Source: a virus
DNA length: 22,797 bases
IMG/VR virus record: IMGVR_UViG_3300042146_000125
Coordinates: 1-22,797 of that record
Reading direction: 5' to 3' (one strand)
Shown: positions 7,468-13,668 of the stretch, piece by piece
Numbering within the stretch: position 1 is the first letter of the stretch
How the letters are laid out: every line of letters begins with the position of its first letter
Notes under the pieces: generated by a model
Database searches by the model: none
What the model was told of the DNA's origin: nothing
What the model saw: the letters and a program-made list of their open reading frames with translations, nothing else
Program-made: the position numbers and the translations under genes

Positions 7468-7989
7468 ATGAAGGTAAGTATCCGCAAGATTGAAGACCTG
7501 CGCATTGAAGACGAAGCCACCGCGGAAGTCATCATTGTGTCGTTGGTCGATGAATCGCCCGGTGTTGGGCGCATTGTTGTGCAAGGCGGTGGGCAGACCA
7601 ATAGCTGCTACTGGAGCAACATGGGCAAGCTGTCTACACGGGAATTCTTCCTCGCCGCGACAGATCGCTACATTGTTGGCTGTCTCGACCCGTTTGGCAC
7701 CCTGCACCGCAAGATTGACCCCAAAACACTGGCCGGCATCGTGATGCTGGACATTGAGGCAGCGGAAAACATCGACGATGAGCAGAAACTCGTGTTAACC
7801 GCACGAACGCAGGAGTTCACGCCTATTTCTGACGTAAATGGTCTTTACGCACTGAACAACGAACTGTTGACCAAAATCTACGGGCCAATGTGGACGATTC
7901 AGGTAAGTGAACGCTTCCTCGGACAACATCCGTTGTACACAGGATTGTTTGCACGAATAGCTACGATTCGACAGGTTCTGTTGGGCTGA
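7468..7989 (+). CDS. Uncharacterised phage protein (173 aa)
   Basis: ATG at 7468 follows GGAG at 7455-7458. The product starts with strand-rich acidic sequence, then has GGGQTNSCYWSNMG at about residues 40-53 followed by a REFFLAATDRYIVGCL segment. I associate the YW-x-NMG ... FF ... Y-(I/L) pattern with uncharacterised proteins of several Gram-negative phages, but cannot name a family. The second half is helical and polar, ending in LFARIATIRQVLLG. No membrane segment or nucleotide-binding loop. It is the last gene before the short gap with the holin inverted repeat, so its mRNA may run into the holin leader. Confidence 0.75.
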   Translation: MKVSIRKIEDLRIEDEATAEVIIVSLVDESPGVGRIVVQGGGQTNSCYWSNMGKLSTREFFLAATDRYIVGCLDPFGTLHRKIDPKTLAGIVMLDIEAAENIDDEQKLVLTARTQEFTPISDVNGLYALNNELLTKIYGPMWTIQVSERFLGQHPLYTGLFARIATIRQVLLG

Positions 7990-7996
7990 GTGTATC

Positions 7997-8054
7997 TCTC
8001 CGGTCAATTTGCCACTATTATGTGCGCTGGCCAGATTGGGCCTCTGACCGGAGA
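7997..8054 (+). promoter_or_regulatory. Inverted repeat able to sequester the holin ribosome site
   Basis: Two perfect 10-bp arms, TCTCCGGTCA at 7997-8006 and TGACCGGAGA at 8045-8054, are separated by 38 nt. The right arm contains GGAGA, the ribosome binding site of the holin ATG at 8061. In an mRNA that includes both arms the site would be paired and translation reduced. A TATTAT box lies in the loop, so a transcript starting there would lack the left arm. That arrangement is known for phage T4 lysozyme gene e; its use here is inference. It could instead be a protein-binding dyad in DNA. Confidence 0.55.
8016..8021 (+). promoter_or_regulatory. Candidate -10 box inside the holin leader
   Basis: TATTAT matches five of six bases of the sigma70 -10 consensus. 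No convincing -35 box is found 16-18 nt upstream, so the promoter would be weak, activator-dependent or recognised by another factor. A start near 8028 would place the left arm of the leader inverted repeat outside the transcript. Confidence 0.25.
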
Positions 8055-8060
8055 TTCGCT

Positions 8061-8390
8061 ATGCCATGGAAACACGATCCTACCGTATCCGGTACGATTT
8101 TCGCCGTAGTCCTCAGCTTGCTCTCTGGTTTCTTGTCCGTGGCTTCTGCCTTGGCCAAGGGCCAGAAATTCTCGCTGTTGTGGCTCTCTGCTCAACTGAC
8201 CGGCGCAGTATTGGCCGGCTGGCTTGTTTGGGACATGTACCCAGTCATTGCCGACAGCGTGCCGGGCTGGTTCACCCAACCGATTGCAACGTCGGTCGCT
8301 GCGCACTACGGGGGCAAACTCTTCTCGATTGTCGAGGGGGTGCTAGGAAAACGCTGGGGAGTGGAGACACCGCCCCCGGCTCAACAATAA
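8061..8390 (+). CDS. Holin, LydA-like (holin superfamily III)
   Basis: A 109-aa small membrane protein. Segments compatible with membrane spans are at about residues 10-27 (GTIFAVVLSLLSGFLSV), 37-56 (LLWLSAQLTGAVLAGWLVWD) and possibly a weaker third one at about 68-88. The AAHYGGKLFSIVE segment near residues 80-92 matches the conserved GG-x-x-(F/L)...E region of LydA-type holins. Charged C-terminus (GKRW...PPPAQQ). Holins form inner-membrane lesions that let endolysin reach the peptidoglycan and set lysis time. I chose ATG 8061 with GGAGA at 8050-8054; an in-frame ATG at 8022 lacks a ribosome site and lies within the leader. It is followed directly by a terminator. The endolysin and spanin genes are on the opposite strand, downstream and convergent. 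Confidence 0.82.
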   Translation: MPWKHDPTVSGTIFAVVLSLLSGFLSVASALAKGQKFSLLWLSAQLTGAVLAGWLVWDMYPVIADSVPGWFTQPIATSVAAHYGGKLFSIVEGVLGKRWGVETPPPAQQ

Positions 8391-8395
8391 CCACC

Positions 8396-8420
8396 AAGCC
8401 TCGCACTGCGGGGCTTTTTT
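8396..8420 (+). terminator. Rho-independent terminator after the holin
   Basis: The stem AGCCTCGC / GCGGGGCT (8397-8404 and 8408-8415, one T-G pair) closes a 3-nt loop and is followed by six T residues at 8415-8420. It begins 6 nt after the holin stop. It would end transcription of the left replication operon, leaving the two following genes to read-through or an unseen promoter. Confidence 0.85.
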
Positions 8421-8431
8421 ACGGGTGCCGT

Positions 8432-8818
8432 ATGGCAAGAGACCGAAATAGCAACCCAATGGGGCTGCTGCATGGTGACATCGTCATCGCTACGGCGATC
8501 TCCCACTACCCGCCGCACATTGGCGGGGGTAAACAGTCACAGGACATCGGCGATATGCTGATAGTCAACAATCCGCATCCGTCTGGTTTTGTTCAAGGAC
8601 AAAGTCTGATGCCTGGGGCTGAAGGGTTAGGTACCAGCCTGCATGCAGGCACCTACCGGCTGGCCAAGCCGTCGGACAAGTATTACGTCATGACGGTGCA
8701 GGAATGGGACCGTTATCAACCAGAGCGCGCTGTGCGTGCGCTTTACAACCTCAACTTTGGCACTCAGCTCGCTATTGCGTGCGGGATTGCCATGATGCTC
8801 ATAAAGGCATTCGCATGA
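8432..8818 (+). CDS. Uncharacterised protein with C-terminal hydrophobic segment (128 aa)
   Basis: The frame is open far upstream, but only across the holin gene, so I start it at ATG 8432 just after the terminator. A weak GGG at 8423-8425 is the only ribosome-site candidate; ATG 8459 is an alternative. The product has no clear signal peptide. It has a Gly/His/Pro-rich first half (HYPPHIGGGKQ), a middle polar part with YYVMTVQEWDRYQ, and a C-terminal hydrophobic helix TQLAIACGIAMMLIKAF that could anchor it in a membrane. Its place between the holin and the convergent spanin genes and the hydrophobic end make a lysis-related role (for example an antiholin or second membrane factor) possible, but nothing proves it. 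The stop overlaps the next ATG (ATGA). Confidence 0.6.
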   Translation: MARDRNSNPMGLLHGDIVIATAISHYPPHIGGGKQSQDIGDMLIVNNPHPSGFVQGQSLMPGAEGLGTSLHAGTYRLAKPSDKYYVMTVQEWDRYQPERAVRALYNLNFGTQLAIACGIAMMLIKAFA

Positions 8819-9096
8819 GTAACGACAAACCAGTAAAAAGATACTTCACCGTGGTCTTCGAGATCACCAACGAAGAAAACTTCACCGGCATGTTTGCCGG
8901 CCCGTTCACCAAGTCATTGGCCGAGGATTCGGACATCATTGAAGGGGTGAAGGTAGTTTCTTGCGGGCGCGGCGACACCATGACCGCCTATGACGCGCTG
9001 GCCCACAATCTGGAAGCCAACGGCCAGGATGCAGATGATTGCGTACGGGAATACTGCGAAGAGAACGAAATTGATGCCAAGTCAATTATCGGTTGA
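8815..9096 (+). CDS. Uncharacterised acidic protein (93 aa)
   Basis: ATG at 8815 overlaps the preceding stop (ATGA) and follows AAAGG at about 8803-8807. The product begins MSNDKPVKRYFTVVFEITNEE, with strand-like segments and an acidic second half (ANGQDADDCVREYCEENEID) holding two cysteines. No motif recognised. It is the last rightward gene of the left block and ends 8 nt before the bidirectional terminator hairpin that separates it from the convergent spanin genes. Confidence 0.65.
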   Translation: MSNDKPVKRYFTVVFEITNEENFTGMFAGPFTKSLAEDSDIIEGVKVVSCGRGDTMTAYDALAHNLEANGQDADDCVREYCEENEIDAKSIIG

Positions 9097-9128
9097 AAAA
9101 GAAGCGGGGCCTATTGGCCCCGTGCTTT
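9097..9128. terminator. Bidirectional terminator between convergent operons
   Basis: CGGGGCC (9105-9111), loop TATT, GGCCCCG (9116-9122) form a perfect 7-bp stem. On the - strand it is followed by a T-rich stretch (complement of AAAAAGAAG at 9096-9104), giving a strong terminator for the tail/lysis operon. On the + strand only CTTTA follows, so termination there is weaker. The stem overlaps the last codons of the Rz gene. Confidence 0.8.
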
Positions 9129-9617
9129 ATCGTACATCTGCTCGACTTTTAAGGCTCGGTTGCGAGATTCGTCAAACGATCCCGCGAGATCTTGTCGCTC
9201 TGTGCTACAGCTTGCAAGCAAGTCGGTGAGCACCATTGCGGCGCGGGTAACTGACGAAACTGTGCTGGAATTGCCGGAAGCATTACTGGTTCGCTGTAAA
9301 CGTAGCTGGAGGGAAGAGATTTCCCCGTGCAAGCCGTTAAGAGCAGCATCAGCGTCAGATTTAACGCGCTGGCTTTCAGCCCGTTGTTTATCGTTGATTT
9401 CCAGTTGATTTGCGAGGTCATCGCGTAATCCCCGTTCTGTTTCACGTTGCTTAGTTTCGAATGCTGCCTTGGCCGTCGCTTCATCCGCATTGCGTGATTC
9501 CCAACGGGCTAGCCAGCCCTTGTCGTTATAGTCGACGCCTTGAGCGAAACCTACGCCCAAAGCCCCGACGACGAGCACTATAGCAATCCAGTGCGCGCCG
9601 AGGAAGGCTTTGATCAT
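9111..9617 (-). CDS. Rz: Rz-like i-spanin (inner membrane spanin subunit)
   Basis: A 168-aa protein with a single N-terminal membrane anchor (about residues 9-28, WIAIVLVVGALGVGFAQGV) and a long, charged, mostly helical periplasmic domain (about 35-165) of Rz type. With Rz1 it would fuse inner and outer membranes at the last step of lysis. Support comes from the position right after the endolysin and from a complete lipoprotein frame embedded within it (9149-9421), the hallmark of Rz/Rz1 pairs. ATG 9617 abuts the endolysin stop TAA (9618-9620), and a GGGGG site lies within the endolysin's last codons. The C-terminal codons overlap the terminator stem at 9105-9122. Confidence 0.85.
   Translation of the reverse strand: MIKAFLGAHWIAIVLVVGALGVGFAQGVDYNDKGWLARWESRNADEATAKAAFETKQRETERGLRDDLANQLEINDKQRAESQRVKSDADAALNGLHGEISSLQLRLQRTSNASGNSSTVSSVTRAAMVLTDLLASCSTERQDLAGSFDESRNRALKVEQMYDKARGQ
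9149..9421 (-). CDS. Rz1: Rz1-like o-spanin lipoprotein, embedded in Rz
   Basis: A 90-aa lipoprotein encoded wholly inside Rz in a different frame. The signal sequence runs MTSQINWKST..., with a hydrophobic core ALNLTLMLLLTA and a lipobox LLTAC at C31; the mature part is 60 residues. It is relatively proline-rich near its start (LPSS, EPVMLPAIPAQ, LPAP), typical of Rz1. It would be lipidated, sorted to the outer membrane, and pair with the Rz periplasmic domain. The frame is open further upstream to 9490, but ATG 9421 gives a normal-length signal sequence and has GGGGA about 8 nt before it. Two extra cysteines (WCSPTC) in the mature part may form a disulphide. The embedding is complete: both start and stop lie within Rz. 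Confidence 0.82.
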   Translation of the reverse strand: MTSQINWKSTINNGLKASALNLTLMLLLTACTGKSLPSSYVYSEPVMLPAIPAQFRQLPAPQWCSPTCLQAVAQSDKISRDRLTNLATEP

Positions 9618-10118
9618 TTAGACCCCCAATTCTGTACGGGCATTCGCGTATGCGGTAGCCCATGTGTCTTTGTGCGGTTTACCCGGGCGCCAGTTCTTGA
9701 TGTAGGTCGCCCAACCTGCTTCAGCATCACCGATCTTAGGCAATTTGCCCATATCGGTCAGTAGGAGCAGTCGAGCGAAACCAGCGCCAAGAACATCATC
9801 GTGTTCCATCGCAGACCAGACAGCAGCCGACGTTGGTGCCACATCCCGTACCGCACAGAGACGTTTGGCCAGGGTAGCGGAGCTGGCGTGCGTAAGCACA
9901 CCTTTGACACCACCGCCCTGCTCAAACTGCCAGAAACTGGTAGCCGGACCCAAAGGGACCAACTTGCCATCCTTCTTGATGATTTGACGTCGGGCAGTGA
10001 ATTTAGTTTCCTGCCCCCCGATGGCCAACACTTCCAATTTGGATTCGTTGCTGCCGTATTTGTCGCCGAGGATCTCGATGGCGATGTTCAGTGCGGTGTG
10101 TGCCAGCTTAATGCTCAT
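9618..10118 (-). CDS. Endolysin (lysozyme-like muralytic enzyme)
   Basis: A 166-aa protein without signal peptide or membrane span. Visible features: an early GGQETKF segment with Glu at about residue 36 in the position expected of a catalytic Glu in lysozyme-fold enzymes, then GPATSFWQFEQGGG at about 57-70 and a C-terminal W-x-Y-x-x-NWRPGKP region. I associate the FWQFE(Q/K)GGG and WRPGKP pattern with putative phage lysins that cut the glycan strand; the exact bond is not shown. The location directly upstream of Rz/Rz1 gives independent support. ATG 10118 is preceded by AAGGAA, partly overlapping the stop region of the 152-aa tail-tip gene. Without its own signal, export depends on the holin, encoded on the other strand at 8061. 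Confidence 0.8.
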   Translation of the reverse strand: MSIKLAHTALNIAIEILGDKYGSNESKLEVLAIGGQETKFTARRQIIKKDGKLVPLGPATSFWQFEQGGGVKGVLTHASSATLAKRLCAVRDVAPTSAAVWSAMEHDDVLGAGFARLLLLTDMGKLPKIGDAEAGWATYIKNWRPGKPHKDTWATAYANARTELGV

Positions 10119-10130
10119 GTGTGTTATTCC

Positions 10131-10145
10131 TTAGAACCAACGGCC
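10131..10145. repeat. 15-bp tip repeat (copies also at 10630-10644 and 11416-11430)
   Basis: TTAGAACCAACGGCC is present at 10131-10145 and 11416-11430, and with one change (G for A) at 10630-10644. It encodes the GRWF-stop end of the three tail-tip proteins. It could serve as a homology point for exchange between them, but may simply reflect shared ancestry. Confidence 0.8.
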
Positions 10146-10589
10146 AATAGCGACCAGAGAAATAGTTAAAGCCGCAGATGCAAATGAAGATGCACTGACA
10201 ATTGTCAGCCCGCCCGAACCTGTGGTGGTTGCCAGGACACCTGCGCCCCACATAACTGCCCCTACGCCGTATACGGAGGCAATGGTGCAAATAGGTGCGG
10301 CTATAAAAGTGGCGGCGAAAGCTTGCGAGGCAATGTTCGCGTACCACATCGAACCAAAAGCGTTGTTGACGTTATACGTCCCCGAAACTACTCGTGTGCA
10401 TATCATGGTGCCATCAGCATATTTGATGTAATTGCCGTTGGCATTAGAACCTGACTCGATGATCGCCCCGGTCGGAATACCCGCTGCTTGTGCTACTGCT
10501 CCAACCGCACCAGCTCCCGTGGAAGTTGCACCGGTACCACCTTCAGCAATCCCCAAGATATTCTTTGACTTCAATCGCGCTTTAGACAT
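10131..10589 (-). CDS. Short tail-tip/receptor-binding-type protein (152 aa)
   Basis: The third and shortest member of a nested series. It begins with LKSKNILGIAEGGTGAT, related to the HGGTGGNTQ segment of the 737-aa fibre, then has the G(I/V)PTGAII.S...Y.KYADGTMIC segment shared by all three, and ends in AIGRWF. Between them is a Gly/Ala-rich strand-forming region (residues about 75-145) specific to this copy. Such YADGT...GRW modules are found at the C-terminus of phage tail fibres, where they form the distal receptor-binding tip. AAGGAG at about 10597-10602 gives a clear start. With no N-terminal anchor domain it could be a trimerising add-on, a chaperone-like tip or a reserve cassette; which is not known. 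Confidence 0.7.
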   Translation of the reverse strand: MSKARLKSKNILGIAEGGTGATSTGAGAVGAVAQAAGIPTGAIIESGSNANGNYIKYADGTMICTRVVSGTYNVNNAFGSMWYANIASQAFAATFIAAPICTIASVYGVGAVMWGAGVLATTTGSGGLTIVSASSFASAALTISLVAIGRWF

Positions 10590-10605
10590 GTGTTACTCCT
10601 TGGTT

Positions 10606-10621
10606 TGCCCCTTGCGGGGCA
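10606..10621 (-). other. Intergenic stem-loop with GCAA tetraloop
   Basis: Read on the - strand, TGCCCC-GCAA-GGGGCA forms a 6-bp stem with a GNRA-type loop, between the 247-aa and 152-aa tail-tip genes and about 4 nt before the AAGGAG of the latter. No T-run follows, so it is not a classical terminator. It may protect mRNA ends or limit translation coupling. Confidence 0.55.
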
Positions 10622-10629
10622 GTAATTAG

Positions 10630-11373
10630 TTAGAACCAGCGGCCTTCTGCTCGGTAGACGATGGTATAAGATGAGCTGGCACGAGTGATAGCACTGTACA
10701 AGAACCCTGCTTGGGTTTGCGTTACAGTCCCGTAACCGACACCGGCCCACCAGCAGGAGAGGGATTCACCAATGACTGAAGCCGTCTCAAAAACCAAGGA
10801 AACAAACGGAATAGGCCAGTTTTGTGCGGCTTCAGCAGCAGGGGTGATAAACATACTGCCATAGGCTTGGTTGATATCACGAGTAACCACCCGTTTAATC
10901 ACCTGAATCATTGTTCCGTCGGCATACTTGATATAACCACCGCCAGCACCCCAGCTCGATTGTAAAATGGCTCCTGTGGGGATGCCACCAGACTGGCTAA
11001 CCACACCAACAATGTTAGCTTTCTGTACAAACCGTGCATCATCTTCAGCTTTAGTATAAACGTCAGCCACGGCAAAAGTACCGAAGGCATACATGCGCAC
11101 CAAAGCCCCCACTTCAGCGCCCGAAGTCAGCGTCAGGACACTGGAACTGGTAGTGGCGTAGTCCACGGTCTTCTGCAACACACCTTCGTTGTAAACGACC
11201 AGGGTGTTGGCCGGGATGTAGTTCAAGGTCAGGCCATTGTTGTCCGCGCCGCTGAACACAGTCTGGCCGGCAGTCGCGGTGTATTCGTAAACAATCAGTG
11301 TGCTGCTGGATGCCGCGGCCAGAGCATCCAACTCTTTGGCTAATCCTGACAGTCGTTGTGCTTTAGATGTCAT
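10630..11373 (-). CDS. Tail-tip protein, partial copy of the large fibre (247 aa)
   Basis: The protein starts with a short helix (MTSKAQRLSGLAKELDAL), then a beta module of about 85 residues (LIVYEYTATAGQTVFSG ... MYAFGTFAVADVYTK) that is clearly homologous to residues of the 737-aa fibre (LVVYEFLATAGQTVFSG ... VMAFGTFSVANHYTK). It continues with YTKAEDDARFVQK, the G(I/V)PTGAI segment, KYADGTMI, and a C-terminal tip ending EGRWF. It therefore resembles the distal half of the fibre without its anchor and coiled coil. I prefer ATG 11373 (GGGGA 6 nt upstream) to ATG 11385. The middle of the tip (about 160-240) differs strongly from the other copies, as expected for host-specificity determinants. 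Confidence 0.75.
   Translation of the reverse strand: MTSKAQRLSGLAKELDALAAASSSTLIVYEYTATAGQTVFSGADNNGLTLNYIPANTLVVYNEGVLQKTVDYATTSSSVLTLTSGAEVGALVRMYAFGTFAVADVYTKAEDDARFVQKANIVGVVSQSGGIPTGAILQSSWGAGGGYIKYADGTMIQVIKRVVTRDINQAYGSMFITPAAEAAQNWPIPFVSLVFETASVIGESLSCWWAGVGYGTVTQTQAGFLYSAITRASSSYTIVYRAEGRWF
11020..11058. repeat. 39-bp duplicated segment (second copy 11917-11955)
   Basis: The two stretches are identical at 36 of 39 positions and encode the YTKAEDDARFVQK motif of the 247-aa and 737-aa tail proteins. A third, more diverged copy lies at about 12010-12040 within the large fibre gene. The close match at DNA level points to a relatively recent duplication or conversion. Confidence 0.8.
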
Positions 11374-11388
11374 GCAAATCCCCATAAC

Positions 11389-11404
11389 CGCCCTTTTCAG
11401 GGCG
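11389..11404 (-). other. Intergenic stem-loop with GAAA tetraloop
   Basis: On the - strand CGCCCT-GAAA-AGGGCG forms a perfect 6-bp stem with a GNRA loop, located 11 nt after the stop of the 737-aa fibre gene and upstream of the next start. No T-run follows. It mirrors the GCAA stem-loop at 10606-10621. Confidence 0.55.
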
Positions 11405-11415
11405 ATTGTTAAAAG

Positions 11416-13629
11416 TTAGAACCAACGGCCCCAAGCGATACAGTCAATTTCAAGCGTGGTGGATACCGATGCAAGAGTAATAACATGCGCTGGTACCCAG
11501 GCTGTGAGTGTACGGGTACCTGCAACTAGGCCGGGAAATCCGTACCAGCTATCCATACGCACCGTATAACTCAGTTTGGGCAGCTCGCCAACAAAGGCTT
11601 TGAGGTAGTTAACGCCGCTCACCAAAATGGCTGTATCACGCGTGCGCCACATCGGCCCTACTGCAACATCCAAGGCGTATACAGTGGGTGAACGAAAGCG
11701 ATAGGTGCACACTTGTGTACCGTCTGCAAAGCGGGTGCAGGTACTTCCTGCGCCATCAGTTGTGTATTCGATAATGGAGCCCGTTGGGACACCTCCAGTC
11801 TGCGTAACGGTTCCCAGAATGTCAGCAACAGCAGCCGTTTTAAGCCCCAGCCCAGTACGTGCCGTTTCCTGTGTGTTGCCACCGGTACCACCATGAGCAA
11901 CATCGATAACGTCGGTTTTCTGCACAAACCGGGCATCATCTTCAGCTTTGGTATAGCGATCCGCGAAACCAGCATCAGTACTGGTTTTGTTGGCTTTGGT
12001 CAGCAGTAGCGCGTCGTCTTCAGCCTTGGTGTAGTGGTTGGCCACCGAGAACGTGCCGAACGCCATGACTTGGATCAGATCGTTCAGATCGTTGGCCGTC
12101 ACGAAGGTCACAGAGCTGCCGTCGGTAGCTGTGTAATCGACGGTCTTTTCCAGTTGCACACCGTTGCGCAGCACAATGGTGCCCGTGCCTGCGGTGTACA
12201 ACAGTGTCAGGCCATTGGCGTCGACACCCGAGAATACAGTCTGCCCAGCCGTGGCCAAGAACTCGTAAACCACCAGAGTCACGTTGTTGGCTTGGATCAG
12301 ATCGTAAAGCGACTTGCCCTGCTTGGCCGACAGCACTTTAGTGGCGTCGGTGCTGGTCAGGTCATCAACGATGCTGGTTTTGTCGATTTTCAGGTCCAGC
12401 GCGTTCTGTTGAGGCGTGCTGACAGGTTTGGCCGAATCCGCTGTGTTATCTACCAGAGGCAAGCCCACATCCGATTTAACCAGCGTCACGACACCGGTTT
12501 TGCCCGCTACCGACGACACGTTCTCAGTGTTGTCGATTTTGTAAAACAGGTCTTGGTCTTTGGCGTAGAACAAGGAATCGCCAATGCCGTAGGTATCGCC
12601 TTGCGGGCCAGACACGGTACCGCCAACAGTGACCTTCCACATGGTCGAGTGAGTCGGTGCAGTCGGATACGTACCGCCAGACAAGTCGATAGGCCCACCG
12701 TCCTGGATGATTGCCCCGAGAGTGCCCACCGCGGCCATCGCGTCATCGCGGTAACCCAAGGTTTCATCCTTGAGGGCCGTCACGTCAGTCTTCAAACCAG
12801 TGATGGTGACGACATCCGCTGCCGTAGCCACCTTGTCCGCTTCCGTAGCAACAGCGTCGGCAGCCGTGGCAACCCGGTCCGCGGCAGTCAGCGCAGCGTT
12901 GGCAGTCGAAGTGTTCGCCGCAGTAGTGGCGATGCCTGCTTGCGCAGTGGCTTCATCGACCTGCGCCTGCATATCCACGACGGCACCAGCCGCGAAATCA
13001 GCAGAGGCTTGCGCTGCCAGGGCACTACCTGCGGCAGCATCCTCAGAGGCCTGCGCTGCAACTTCGGAGGCCAGGGCAGCCACTTGCGAAGCACTGGCTT
13101 GAGCTGCCTTGTCGATAGCCACCAGTTCGCTGGCCTTGGCCGCGTTTTCGCTGAGCTTGGCATTGTCCTCAGAGGTCTTGGCCGCCAGCTCACTCGCGTC
13201 GGCTGCTACAGCCGAAGCTTCGGCGCGGTCGGCAGCGTCGGTCGCAGTGACCTTGGCGTCGATGATGATCTGTAAAGCGACCTCATCCCACGGCCGCGAC
13301 CATGTAGGGGTCGTGACAATCAGGTCTTCCACATGCAGTGTGGTTGCGGACTCAACGACCATGAAGCGGTAGCGCAAACCAGCAGTGCAACCATCATCAC
13401 CCGGTACCGCGCCGGGATTATTCATAATCAGGTAATACGTGGCGAATCCCGCCATCAATTCGAGGGTTGCCTCGCCTTGAGCGTCAGTGGTGCCGTTAAC
13501 ATCACCCGACACCTGAATACCGTTGTTGAGCGTCTCATCGAAGCTCGGTTTCCGCGTTGTAACGAGAAACGGCGCATCAACTACCGGAGTCCCGTCAGGA
13601 TGCGAAAATTTGAACAAAACAGCAGTCAT
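11416..13629 (-). CDS. Large tail fibre protein (737 aa)
   Basis: The N-terminal ~125 residues form a beta-rich, Ig/carrier-type domain (MTAVLFKFSHPDGTPV ... DLIVTTPTW) that would attach the fibre. Residues about 125-290 are an Ala/Ser/Glu-rich heptad-like coiled coil with repeated ASE/AAQAS/ATAADxVAT units. A linker with a VAGKTGVVTLVKSDVGL motif, common in fibre shafts, follows near 370. Then come an LVVYEFLATAGQTVFSG module, two YTKAEDDA repeats, AHGGTGGNT, GGVPTGSI, RFADGTQVC and a terminal tip ending AWGRWF. AGGAGA before ATG 13629 sets the start. It follows a terminator hairpin at 13643-13668, so its expression may need read-through or a local promoter. Trimeric fibre and receptor binding are inferred from family architecture. 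Confidence 0.88.
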   Translation of the reverse strand: MTAVLFKFSHPDGTPVVDAPFLVTTRKPSFDETLNNGIQVSGDVNGTTDAQGEATLELMAGFATYYLIMNNPGAVPGDDGCTAGLRYRFMVVESATTLHVEDLIVTTPTWSRPWDEVALQIIIDAKVTATDAADRAEASAVAADASELAAKTSEDNAKLSENAAKASELVAIDKAAQASASQVAALASEVAAQASEDAAAGSALAAQASADFAAGAVVDMQAQVDEATAQAGIATTAANTSTANAALTAADRVATAADAVATEADKVATAADVVTITGLKTDVTALKDETLGYRDDAMAAVGTLGAIIQDGGPIDLSGGTYPTAPTHSTMWKVTVGGTVSGPQGDTYGIGDSLFYAKDQDLFYKIDNTENVSSVAGKTGVVTLVKSDVGLPLVDNTADSAKPVSTPQQNALDLKIDKTSIVDDLTSTDATKVLSAKQGKSLYDLIQANNVTLVVYEFLATAGQTVFSGVDANGLTLLYTAGTGTIVLRNGVQLEKTVDYTATDGSSVTFVTANDLNDLIQVMAFGTFSVANHYTKAEDDALLLTKANKTSTDAGFADRYTKAEDDARFVQKTDVIDVAHGGTGGNTQETARTGLGLKTAAVADILGTVTQTGGVPTGSIIEYTTDGAGSTCTRFADGTQVCTYRFRSPTVYALDVAVGPMWRTRDTAILVSGVNYLKAFVGELPKLSYTVRMDSWYGFPGLVAGTRTLTAWVPAHVITLASVSTTLEIDCIAWGRWF

Positions 13630-13642
13630 TGGCTGTCTCCTA

Positions 13643-13668
13643 TAAAAAACCGCCCGAGTGTGGGCGGT
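13643..13668 (-). terminator. Rho-independent terminator within the tail operon (- strand)
   Basis: On the - strand ACCGCCC (13668-13662), loop ACACTC, GGGCGGT (13655-13649) is followed by TTTTTT (through 13643). It lies between the 297-aa tail gene and the large fibre gene, and the fibre's AGGAGA site starts only a few bases later. It would reduce fibre and lysis expression relative to the tail-tip genes unless antitermination occurs. Confidence 0.8.

Noticed and set aside
12034-13275. A 413-codon open frame on the + strand opposite the large fibre
   Set aside because: It mirrors the Ala/Ser-rich coiled coil of the fibre gene, has no ribosome site and gives an Arg/Gly/Ser/His-rich product of the type expected for antisense shadows.
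10131-13629. Diversity-generating retroelement acting on the repeated tail tips
   Set aside because: No reverse transcriptase gene or template repeat is visible in the window and the differences between copies are not limited to adenines.
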